A stretch of DNA of 5,601 bases, from NCBI GenBank assembly GCA_946410375.1, contig CAMKAB010000069.1, positions 1 to 5,601 on the forward strand, given 5' to 3'. A program made the position numbers and the translations under genes. This stretch comes from an uncultured Spirochaetaceae bacterium (lineage in GTDB: Bacteria > Spirochaetota > Spirochaetia > Sphaerochaetales > Sphaerochaetaceae). Positions 1-5,082 of the stretch are shown piece after piece (the first letter of the stretch is position 1; each line of letters begins with the position of its first letter). The notes beneath the pieces were generated by a model, which made no database searches, was not told the origin of the DNA, and saw only the letters and a program-made list of their open reading frames with translations.

Positions 1-108
1 AGCAGACCGGAGCAGAACAGATCGGAAGGAAACTGAATGTAACAGACCAGAGCAGATCGGAAGGAAACTGCGTGTAACAGACCAGAGCAGAACTGAACTG
101 AACAGGAT
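1..108. repeat. 35-bp tandem repeat, running off the left edge
   Basis: Two adjacent 35-bp units at 18-52 and 53-87 match at 33 of 35 positions; they differ only at 36-37 (aa) versus 71-72 (cg). Partial, diverged copies flank them: 1-17 resembles the end of a unit, and after 88 the third unit breaks into a short gaact repeat (about 90-103). The plus strand is purine-rich, built from cagag, cagac and ggaagg words. The period is not a multiple of three and every forward frame meets stops such as tga and taa, so it is not coding. It lies 3' of recO, and I see no hairpin with a T-run between it and the recO stop. The array may continue outside the window. Confidence 0.8.
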
Positions 109-148
109 ACCGATAAGAATGTAGGGATGCCTTCATACTGCGGGAGCT

Positions 149-883
149 TTAAATCACGCCGGCTTGCAGGCTTTTTATCGGGTACGGACTTATTGTTTTA
201 ACCCAGTTCAGGAGAAATGAGGAAATAACGCCCGCTCCTGATGAATAGAGCTCAACGGTTTGCGCTTCCTCAAAACTCATTTGCAAGGTGTAAATCAGGT
301 ATCGTCGCGCTCCCGGGAGGAGGACGATAGCGTCCGTGTCCGCGCAATCCTGACATACGGGACTGGAAAGCGAGGAAGAGTAGTGCAGAATCTCGTCTCT
401 TGAAAGCGCCCTGTCGCAATTCGGACAATACCTTAAATCCGCGCTTACTCCGTTGTTTTTTAAAAGGCACCATGTAAAGTCTATAAGCACTTTTCTGTAT
501 GAACCCACGTTCGTATCAAGAGCTTTTAGAGATGCTGTGAGAAGAGAATAAGTCTGCTCGTAGTCGTCTGTTTTGAAAATTTCAATTACTTCCGCGAAAT
601 AGGAGGCTGTGTATGTGGCTGAGAGATCCCGTTTTATGTTTTCCGCAATAAAAGCGCAGTTTTCTTCTGAAATCGTGTATGAACCTTTAACGGGATTGTG
701 GTAGAGGAGAAATTCCCCGTAGCTGAACTGAGAGGCTTTGGATGCGGATTTTTTTCCCGCAGAACCGTAAAGGGTGGCTCTGATAAGACCCAAATCCCTT
801 GAAAACAGGGTGACGAATTTTGCTCCCGAGTCCTTTTTTAGAGAGCGGATTACAACCGCCTGCGTTTTTATGTTTCTTTCCAT
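149..883 (-). CDS. recO: DNA repair protein RecO
   Basis: RecO is the recombination mediator that binds single-stranded DNA and SSB and, with RecR, loads RecA in the RecF pathway of gap repair. The 244-residue product has the usual family length. The N-terminus (about residues 1-80) fits the OB-fold, opening with the typical pattern of a short strand, then VVIRSLKKDSGAKFVTLFSR. The rest is largely helical and carries a four-cysteine zinc-finger motif: CPNC at 153-156 and CQDC at 177-180, found in many but not all RecO proteins. The ATG at 883 lies 9 nt after the stop of the upstream Lrp-family gene, so the two are probably co-transcribed and recO may depend on readthrough or translational coupling. 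No clear Shine-Dalgarno sequence precedes it; the short gap is only A/T. The gene appears intact. Confidence 0.95.
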   Translation of the reverse strand: MERNIKTQAVVIRSLKKDSGAKFVTLFSRDLGLIRATLYGSAGKKSASKASQFSYGEFLLYHNPVKGSYTISEENCAFIAENIKRDLSATYTASYFAEVIEIFKTDDYEQTYSLLTASLKALDTNVGSYRKVLIDFTWCLLKNNGVSADLRYCPNCDRALSRDEILHYSSSLSSPVCQDCADTDAIVLLPGARRYLIYTLQMSFEEAQTVELYSSGAGVISSFLLNWVKTISPYPIKSLQAGVI

Positions 884-892
884 TATTTTTTA

Positions 893-1342
893 TCAGAAGA
901 TATACGGAATTTTGTAATTATGGCTCTGATAAACAACAAAAGTCTCCACATCCGCCACATCCTTGATTTTGGAAAGCTGGTTTTTAAAGAAACTCAGGAG
1001 ACTTTGCTCGTTGTTTGCGGAGGTAACGAGCTGAACGATAAGGTCAAACCTCCCCGTTACTACCTGAACAGATGTAACTCCTTGCAGTTTGAGAAATTCT
1101 TTCGCTTTTTCTTCAAGATCCATCGTGCGGAGCTTCACTCCCATAATCACAACTTGAACCTCGGGTATTAAAGACGGATCGATAAGGGCAGAAATGCCGA
1201 TAAGTCCTTCTTCGATCATTTTATTCACCCTTGTGCGCACGGTGTTCTCCGTGATGCCTACCGCCTCAGCTATTGCGCTGAACGCCTTCCGGCCGTCTAC
1301 GAGTTCTTTTATTATTGCTTTATTTGTGTCGTCCAGTTTCAT
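893..1342 (-). CDS. Lrp/AsnC-family transcriptional regulator
   Basis: This 149-residue protein has the full two-domain layout of the Lrp/AsnC family. An N-terminal winged helix-turn-helix covers about residues 1-50, with the HTH at about 17-45 (FSAIAEAVGI then TENTVRTRVNKMIEEGLI). A RAM ligand-binding and oligomerisation domain covers about 65-140, including the family pattern VVTGRFDLIVQLV at 94-106. Family members form dimers to octamers and sense amino acids or related small molecules; the ligand cannot be read from the sequence. The start is fixed by MKLDDTNKAII, the normal opening of this family. No Shine-Dalgarno sequence precedes the ATG, but a TATAAT lies 9 nt upstream, so the message may be nearly leaderless. 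An inverted repeat just beyond could be its own operator, as autoregulation is common in this family. It heads a likely two-gene unit with recO, with no obvious functional link. Confidence 0.94.
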   Translation of the reverse strand: MKLDDTNKAIIKELVDGRKAFSAIAEAVGITENTVRTRVNKMIEEGLIGISALIDPSLIPEVQVVIMGVKLRTMDLEEKAKEFLKLQGVTSVQVVTGRFDLIVQLVTSANNEQSLLSFFKNQLSKIKDVADVETFVVYQSHNYKIPYIF

Positions 1343-1351
1343 ATTTCAATA

Positions 1352-1357
1352 ATTATA
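1352..1357 (-). promoter_or_regulatory. Candidate -10 box for the lrp-recO unit
   Basis: On the minus strand this reads TATAAT, a perfect sigma-70 -10 hexamer. Only 9 nt separate it from the ATG at 1342, so transcription would begin about 0-3 nt before the start codon. The -35 position at a 17-nt spacer (1375-1380) reads TTCCTT, which is poor. A TTGAAA at 1387-1382 is closer to consensus, but its spacer would be 24 nt. The weak -35 site, together with the overlapping inverted repeat, would suit a regulated promoter. Confidence 0.5.
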
Positions 1358-1376
1358 GTGTTTTTAACCAGATAAA

Positions 1377-1412
1377 GGAACTTTCAAACCTGTTTCAGGG
1401 CTTGAAAGTTCC
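1377..1412. promoter_or_regulatory. 11-bp perfect inverted repeat upstream of lrp (candidate operator)
   Basis: The arms GGAACTTTCAA (1377-1387) and TTGAAAGTTCC (1402-1412) are perfect reverse complements. The 14-nt spacer holds a further 4-bp stem, CCTG at 1389-1392 and CAGG at 1396-1399, around a TTT loop. The repeat covers the expected -35 region of the lrp promoter, 34 bp from the ATG. Inference: it is the binding site for the adjacent regulator or another dimeric repressor. Alternatives are a bidirectional terminator or an RNA leader hairpin. Neither strand has a good T-run directly after the stem (minus CTTTATCTGG, plus ATAGTTTTTAATG), so a terminator is the weaker reading. Confidence 0.5.
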
Positions 1413-1481
1413 ATAGTTTTTAATGTTGTTTAACGCATTCCTAAATCCGAATGAGAAAAATCCTTCCGGGTTTGAGAATAT

Positions 1482-1640
1482 ATGCGGGGCAACGCACGTG
1501 CCGCTATGCGCCTCGGCGATTCCGAGTTATTCCAAAACGAAATCGCATGCGGGCAACGCACGTGCCGCTATGCGCCTCGGCGATTCCGTGTTGTTCTGAA
1601 ACGAAATCATATGCGGGGCACGCACGTGCCGCTATGCGCC
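1482..1640. repeat. 64-bp GC-rich tandem repeat, about 2.5 copies
   Basis: The core acgcacgtgccgctatgcgc starts at 1492, 1556 and 1620, a spacing of exactly 64 bp. Copies 1 and 2 match at 49 of 55 positions downstream of the core start; copy 3 stops after ctatgcgcc at 1640. Each core contains the 8-bp palindrome GCACGTGC (1494-1501, 1558-1565, 1622-1629). Copy 1 also has CTCGG/CCGAG (1512-1516 with 1522-1526) and GCGATT/AATCGC (1516-1521 with 1541-1546). The repeat is much richer in G+C than its flanks. Because 64 is not a multiple of three, each unit shifts the reading frame, and the forward frames stay open across it, giving spurious basic ORFs (1451-1666 and 1482-1760). I do not call these genes: they have no ribosome binding site and only rotate the same few translated words. 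Confidence 0.85.
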
Positions 1641-1666
1641 TTAATTATGAATGCGCAAGCGCATAG
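1632..1666. repeat. Nested palindromes at the end of the 64-bp repeat
   Basis: CTATGCGC at 1632-1639 (end of the third repeat copy) is the exact reverse complement of GCGCATAG at 1659-1666. Between them, ATGCGC (1651-1656) and GCGCAT (1659-1664) form a tighter second palindrome around aa. The 3' arm is shared, so two mutually exclusive hairpins are possible. There is no adjoining T-run, so a terminator role is not supported. Confidence 0.6.
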
Positions 1667-1688
1667 GCGAAATGACACAACCCCGCTT

Positions 1689-1706
1689 TCCCGCAAACCT
1701 GCGGGA
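1689..1706. repeat. 7-bp stem hairpin (TCCCGCA/TGCGGGA)
   Basis: The arms TCCCGCA at 1689-1695 and TGCGGGA at 1700-1706 enclose a four-base loop, aacc. The stem is GC-rich and would be stable as RNA from either strand. It sits about 80 bp past the 3' end of the dehydrogenase gene. Neither strand shows a T-run after it, so it is not a classical intrinsic terminator, though it could block 3' exonucleases. The rest of 1707-1786 shows only a loose repeat of caatgatg words (about 1730-1758). Confidence 0.5.
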
Positions 1707-1779
1707 TTACGGTGCGTATCGGTTATGTGCAATGATGCGCAATTACGTACAATGATGTGAGCTCAAATATGCGAGACTC

Positions 1780-1798
1780 GGAAAAATCAGATTTTTCC
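1780..1798 (-). terminator. Terminator-like hairpin spanning the dehydrogenase stop codon
   Basis: On the minus strand GGAAAAAT (1798-1791) pairs perfectly with ATTTTTCC (1787-1780) around a 3-nt loop. The TGA stop of the dehydrogenase (1789-1787) lies in the loop and first paired base. The 3' arm supplies a run of five T, but it ends in CC and is followed by GAGTC rather than more T. The stem is mostly A-T, so it is a weak or non-canonical terminator at best. Confidence 0.3.
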
Positions 1799-2689
1799 CT
1801 GATCTTTCAGAGACTGAATCGTCTGACAGACTTCATCGCCGATTCTGAGAAGGTTTTCCTTGCTGTTAGCGCCTACGTGAGGAGTAAGCGTCACCTTATC
1901 GCTCTTGAAAATAGGGTAGTCCATATTGAAGAGCTTCTCAGGATCATCGGAAGGATACACATCCGCCGCATACCATGAAATACTGCCGTTGTCCAATGCT
2001 TCTTTCACATCGTCCGCATTGATAACCGCACCTCTGGAGGTGTTGATGATAACCGGCTTTCTTGTCATCTTTGAGATAAGAGCCTTGTTTATCATGCCCT
2101 TTGTGCTGTCCATTCCCGGAACATGAAGGGAAATGTAATCAGCGTCTTTAACAGCTTCTTCCGGCGTGCTTACAAAGGTTACGATGTCTTTTTTCTTTTC
2201 ATCCACATATACATCGTACGCAACAACTTTCATTCCGAATGCTACGGCGCGTTTTGCCACCTGATATGCGATGTTTCCCATGCCGATGAATGCAAGAGTT
2301 TTGCCGTACAACTCGGTTCTCTTGGTGCTCTTTAACCACTCTTTGTTTCTCATGCCGTTGTGGTACATCGTGATATGGTTCGGAACGCTGATCATTAAAG
2401 CGAATGTAAGTTCCGCCACTGCGATTCCGCTTGCCTTCGGGGTGTTTGTAACGATAATACCCTTTGACTCTGCGTACGGCTTATCTATGTTGTCTATTCC
2501 GACTCCGCCGCGGATGATGAGTTTGCAGTTCTTCAAGGTGTCCAAATATTCTTTGTTACAGGTGGTTTTTGCACGAACAAGAATAATATCCGCCTCGGGA
2601 GCGCGCGATTTATCGGTGGTTACTTCTCCGAAAGCCTTCAGTTTTTCTTCTAGTGATGCATCAAAAGCGTCAGAAATAAGGGTAAGCAT
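1787..2689 (-). CDS. D-isomer-specific 2-hydroxyacid dehydrogenase, likely 3-phosphoglycerate dehydrogenase type
   Basis: This is an NAD-dependent dehydrogenase of the SerA/FdhA/LdhA superfamily. If it is 3-phosphoglycerate dehydrogenase, it catalyses the first committed step of serine synthesis in the cytoplasm. The 300 residues show a split catalytic domain with IIRGGVGIDNID (58-69), a Rossmann motif IGMGNIA (135-141) ending in D159 (VVAYD, consistent with NAD rather than NADP), ADYISLHVP (183-191), and INTSRGAVIN (215-224) with the catalytic Arg219. His271 lies in TPHVGAN. The usual catalytic Glu (DVFPTEP in Escherichia coli SerA) is replaced by Asp in DVYPSDDP (243-250), as I recall for some other short members. 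There is no C-terminal ACT domain, so classical serine feedback is not expected. The start at 2689 is fixed by GGAGG six bases upstream. No serC is adjacent, so the substrate is an inference. Confidence 0.9.
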   Translation of the reverse strand: MLTLISDAFDASLEEKLKAFGEVTTDKSRAPEADIILVRAKTTCNKEYLDTLKNCKLIIRGGVGIDNIDKPYAESKGIIVTNTPKASGIAVAELTFALMISVPNHITMYHNGMRNKEWLKSTKRTELYGKTLAFIGMGNIAYQVAKRAVAFGMKVVAYDVYVDEKKKDIVTFVSTPEEAVKDADYISLHVPGMDSTKGMINKALISKMTRKPVIINTSRGAVINADDVKEALDNGSISWYAADVYPSDDPEKLFNMDYPIFKSDKVTLTPHVGANSKENLLRIGDEVCQTIQSLKDQGKI

Positions 2690-2691
2690 GC

Positions 2692-2708
2692 TATACCTCC
2701 ATAGTATA
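2692..2708 (-). promoter_or_regulatory. Ribosome binding site of the dehydrogenase inside a small inverted repeat
   Basis: The minus strand carries a strong GGAGG at 2700-2696, six bases before the ATG, which decides the start codon. TATAC and GTATA arms (2708-2704 and 2696-2692) flank it with a 7-nt loop, so in the mRNA a weak 5-bp hairpin could partly cover the site. A TATACT at 2708-2703 resembles a -10 box but is so close that transcription would start within the ribosome binding site, and I could not pair it with a -35 box. The true promoter is not identified. Confidence 0.6.
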
Positions 2709-2882
2709 AAGAGAAAAAATCCTCTCTGTTTTTTTACGGCAATTATTGAGCTGTCTACCGGAAACGGAGTTGCGGACGAGCGTTTTTAACGTTTTCCTGA
2801 ATCTCTTGCAACAGCGTTGTTCCTGTATTCCGCATTGTTGCCGTTTGTTGTTTTTAATATTACCACCGCTTGTTTACCGGGT

Positions 2883-2922
2883 CAAATTTTTTATTAAAAA
2901 TTTTGTAATCAATAAATTTTTA
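2883..2922. other. A/T-rich overlapping inverted repeats
   Basis: TAAAAATTT (2895-2903) and AAATTTTTA (2914-2922) are perfect 9-bp inverted arms around a 10-nt spacer. The left arm also takes part in a second palindrome, CAAATTTTT (2883-2891) with AAAAATTTTG (2896-2905), apart from one bulged base. The stretch 2880-2950 is almost pure A/T and sits midway between two divergent genes. It could be a promoter-upstream element, a site for a nucleoid-associated protein, or easily melted DNA. The rest of 2709-2880 shows no gene and no convincing promoter. Confidence 0.4.
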
Positions 2923-2959
2923 GTTGCTTTTTTTAGGAAACGATAAAAAAATAGATGTG

Positions 2960-3084
2960 AGAGGATAGTGCTTTACAAGGAAATGACGAGACGGGAGCGA
3001 AGGACCGGTGATTGTGTTTCGCAAAGTTTTCGAAATTTTGTGTTTCTTCGGAGAAACATTTTGAAAGGCGGTCCACTATCTTTT
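2960..3084 (+). other. 125-bp palindromic/structured element (candidate small RNA, leader or MITE-like element)
   Basis: The ends pair: GATAGTG (2964-2970) with CACTATC (3074-3080), extended by A-T and G-T pairs to 2960 and 3084. Inside, GGACCG (3002-3007) matches CGGTCC (3069-3074). Two further hairpins are TGTTTCT/AGAAACA (3041-3047 with 3052-3058, loop tcgg) and CAAAGTTT/AAATTTTG (3022-3029 with 3033-3040, loop tcg, one G-T pair). An alternative long imperfect fold pairs CTTT (2971-2974) with AAAG (3064-3067) and AAATG (2981-2985) with CATTT (3057-3061). On the plus strand the closing arm runs into TTTT, as an RNA 3' end might. It matches no riboswitch, SRP, tmRNA or RNase P consensus that I can recall. 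Paired ends also fit a small non-autonomous mobile element, but I see no target-site duplication. Confidence 0.45.
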
Positions 3085-3111
3085 AATATGTATGAATGAT
3101 AAAATTATAAT
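3083..3111 (+). promoter_or_regulatory. Candidate sigma-70 promoter for the acyltransferase
   Basis: A perfect TATAAT at 3106-3111 is preceded at a 17-nt spacer by TTAATA (3083-3088), which matches the -35 consensus at four of six positions. Transcription would begin near 3118, giving a leader of about 18 nt that still includes the GAGG ribosome binding site at 3125-3128. The -35 box abuts the end of the structured element, so that element would lie upstream of, not within, this message. Confidence 0.6.
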
Positions 3112-3135
3112 ACGAAATGGTCGTGAGGCGGAACT

Positions 3136-4392
3136 ATGGAAAAAGAAATTAACAGGAAAGGAATGATAGATAGTTATGCGGCGGATTCCGAGAAGGATCT
3201 CAATAAGCTTAAAGAGAAGGCTTCGCAGGGCGTTGAGGATTTTTCAGATATTTCCCCTTACGAAGGCGAGGCGTTTTTGGACGCAATGAAGAGGCTGGAG
3301 CAGTATCCTCAGCTTGTTAATAATTTTGTGGATGTCGTGTCCGGGCGGAACCGCTTTGTGAACAAGTGGAAGTTCTTTCATACAAAGAAAAATCTTTTGT
3401 TCATGATTAAGAACGTAAAAAATTGCGAGGAATGTCAGAAGCTGATTCTGTGCGGTATTTTCATGAATATGGTGGAGTCGGCAAGCATAGATAATTTTAC
3501 GTATAGCGGACTTTCAAAGGACGATGAAAAGCCGTGTTTGTATATCAGCAACCATAGGGATATCCTTTTGGACGCGGCGCTGTTGTGTCAGGCTTTGTAT
3601 CGGGAAGATATGAATACGTGCAATATGGTAATCGGTAATAACCTTCTCGTAAACCCGTTTTTAACCGATGTTTTCAAGGTGAACGGAGCTATCACGGTGA
3701 ACCGCGACTTGCACAGCGTTTCCGATTCAAAGAATGAATTGCTACACCTGAGCAGATGTATAAGACACTGGATTACGGATGAGAAAAAGTCTGTTTGGAT
3801 TGCTCAGAAGAGCGGAAGATCAAAGGACGGACTGGATATTACAAATCCGTCAATCATCAAAATGCTGTATCTTTCGTTCCGAGTTGAGGGAAAGAGTTTT
3901 GAGGAATTTTTAAACACGATGAACATTAAGCCGGTTTCGGTGAGTTATCAGTACGACCCGTGCGATATTACAAAAAGCCAGGAAGTGATTCGAAAACTCA
4001 AGGCTGAGGGCGTGTTTAATGTTTACAAGAAAAAGAAATACGAAGATATTATTGATATGGTGCGCGGTGTGCGGCACTACAAGGGAAATGTGAATATCAG
4101 TGTGGGAGAGGCTATTCGTGCGGACTCGGCAAAGGATTTCAGAGCGGTTGCGCGGGAGGTGGACAGGCAGATTCATCTCAATTATAAGCTTTCGGACACG
4201 AATTATTTCTGTTATGATTACCTGAACGGGACCGATACTTTTAAAGATTTCTATGCCGATTTTAATAAGAAGTCGTTCCTGAAAAATTACAAGGCTTTTA
4301 ATGATGATGTTAAGAACCTTGTTTATAATCAGTATGCGAATCCGGTGCGGTCGTATCTGGAAGAAAAGGCTTTAATGGAGCAGAAAAAGTAA
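3136..4392 (+). CDS. PlsC-like glycerolipid acyltransferase
   Basis: This is a 418-residue member of the PlsB/PlsC glycerol-phosphate acyltransferase superfamily, which moves fatty acyl chains onto glycerol-3-phosphate or lysophosphatidate at the inner face of the cytoplasmic membrane. Motif I is ISNHRDILLD (137-146): His140 is followed by Asp142 and Asp146, so the spacing is not the canonical HX4D but matches the NHRDI-LD form I recall from Bacteroidetes homologues. Motif II is NGAITVNR (183-190). Motif III is IAQKSGRSKDG (222-232), with no Glu where EGxR is usual. Motif IV is KPVSVSYQYDPCD (265-277). A later KGNVNISVGEAI (316-327) fits the family's C-terminal strand. The N-terminal 110 residues are charged and helical. 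The start is supported by GAGG seven bases before the ATG. The protein is longer than a typical PlsC of about 250 residues. The exact acceptor is unknown. Confidence 0.85.
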   Translation: MEKEINRKGMIDSYAADSEKDLNKLKEKASQGVEDFSDISPYEGEAFLDAMKRLEQYPQLVNNFVDVVSGRNRFVNKWKFFHTKKNLLFMIKNVKNCEECQKLILCGIFMNMVESASIDNFTYSGLSKDDEKPCLYISNHRDILLDAALLCQALYREDMNTCNMVIGNNLLVNPFLTDVFKVNGAITVNRDLHSVSDSKNELLHLSRCIRHWITDEKKSVWIAQKSGRSKDGLDITNPSIIKMLYLSFRVEGKSFEEFLNTMNIKPVSVSYQYDPCDITKSQEVIRKLKAEGVFNVYKKKKYEDIIDMVRGVRHYKGNVNISVGEAIRADSAKDFRAVAREVDRQIHLNYKLSDTNYFCYDYLNGTDTFKDFYADFNKKSFLKNYKAFNDDVKNLVYNQYANPVRSYLEEKALMEQKK

Positions 4393-4471
4393 AGGCGTAA
4401 GCTGCGGTGCGATTTCAGAGCAGGGTAACGCGAAAGCGGTGCATTACGGTTACAGAGCAGGTGCGAATCGG

Positions 4472-4500
4472 CAGACATGCAGACATAATGTACTTATGAT
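4472..4500 (+). promoter_or_regulatory. Possible promoter with an 8-bp direct repeat before the lipoprotein
   Basis: CAGACA (4472-4477) and TATGAT (4495-4500) are spaced by 17 nt and match consensus at four and five of six positions. The -35 part lies in a perfect tandem repeat of gcagacat (4471-4478 and 4479-4486). Transcription would start near 4507. The rest of the 136-bp gap (4393-4528) holds a repeated cagagcagg (4416-4424 and 4453-4461) and a tiny CGC-GAAA-GCG hairpin (4429-4438). No terminator separates it from the acyltransferase. Confidence 0.3.
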
Positions 4501-4528
4501 AAGAGGTCGGAACATTCGATATAGCAAA

Positions 4529-4993
4529 ATGAAAAAAAGAATTATCGGAGCAGAGATTTTTATTCTCTTTGTTTTGATTTTTTCTTCTTGCAGGCGGGAA
4601 GAGGTGAACATAGATCAGTTCCTTGTGCATCCGTACGTGAAAAAAGACAGCACTATGGGGCTGAGCGTTTTCGTTATCTCAAATATTGATGATGAGGATT
4701 CCCTGAAAATGCAGATAACGGACCCTACGGGAAGCCTTGTCTGGTATTTTGAGCCGGAAAGAATTATCAAGAGCGGAGTTACTTATATGGGCTCGTCACG
4801 AGTCGCTATGCCTACCGGGGCTCTTTTACCTCAGGGTGAGTGGAAATTTCTGCTGATGTATAAGGACGGACGCAGTATTGATAGGAAATTTACGGTGTTT
4901 TACAAAGACGTGTCGGGACTTTTGGAGCGTTCTTCGTCGTCGAATTCGGTGTTTTTCAGTACTATGAGTAATCTTACATTCTTGCCGAGGTAG
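4529..4993 (+). CDS. Small predicted lipoprotein of unknown function
   Basis: From the ATG at 4529 the product is 154 residues. It opens with a lipoprotein signal: a basic n-region (MKKR), a hydrophobic stretch (about 5-20) and a spirochaete-like lipobox FSSC, with the lipidated Cys at 21. The mature part is mostly beta-strand-like, with turns such as DPTGSLVWYFEPE and LLPQGEWKFLLMYKDGRSIDRKF, suggesting an Ig-like or beta-sandwich fold exposed outside the cytoplasmic membrane. The C-terminus is rich in Ser and Asn. I recognise no family. The same frame is open upstream to an ATG at 4439, which would add 30 residues and bury the signal peptide, so 4529 is preferred even though no good ribosome binding site precedes it (AGAGG lies 22 nt upstream). 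It follows the acyltransferase by 136 bp and precedes the transporter by 89 bp. Confidence 0.72.
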   Translation: MKKRIIGAEIFILFVLIFSSCRREEVNIDQFLVHPYVKKDSTMGLSVFVISNIDDEDSLKMQITDPTGSLVWYFEPERIIKSGVTYMGSSRVAMPTGALLPQGEWKFLLMYKDGRSIDRKFTVFYKDVSGLLERSSSSNSVFFSTMSNLTFLPR

Positions 4994-5082
4994 AAAGCGT
5001 TCCGGATATGTTATTTTTTCTTAAATAGCGGTATTGTGTTTTCACGTTGTTTTGAATTGTGTTTTTTCAGGCAGGTGAATAA

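Noticed and set aside
1377..1412. CIRCE (HrcA) operator
   Set aside because: The arms GGAACTTTCAA do not match TTAGCACTC/GAGTGCTAA and the neighbouring gene is not a chaperone.
1482..1640. CRISPR array
   Set aside because: Similarity extends through the whole 64-bp unit, so there are no unique spacers, and no cas genes are nearby.
1451..1760. Overlapping plus-strand ORFs of 71 and 92 codons over the 64-bp repeat
   Set aside because: Their sequence is only the repeat read in rotating frames, they overlap each other, and they have no ribosome binding site. Explained by repeat composition.
2710..2735. AGAGA/TCTCT hairpin followed by seven T on the plus strand
   Set aside because: It looks like an intrinsic terminator, but the stem is only 5 bp with an 8-nt loop, and no plus-strand gene lies upstream for it to end.
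2271..2946. Plus-strand ORFs of 172 and 66 codons opposite and beyond the dehydrogenase start
   Set aside because: The first is mostly antisense to a well-supported gene and the second is an unsupported low-complexity frame in the intergenic region, with no ribosome binding site or family features.
2960..3084. T-box or known riboswitch for the flanking genes
   Set aside because: The minus strand has TGGACCGCC, slightly like a T-box bulge, but it lacks one base, lies at the wrong end, and no specifier or terminator structure is seen. No other riboswitch core that I know fits.
4439..4528. Upstream start for the lipoprotein at 4439
   Set aside because: It would place 30 residues before a clear MKKR lipoprotein signal and has no better ribosome binding site.
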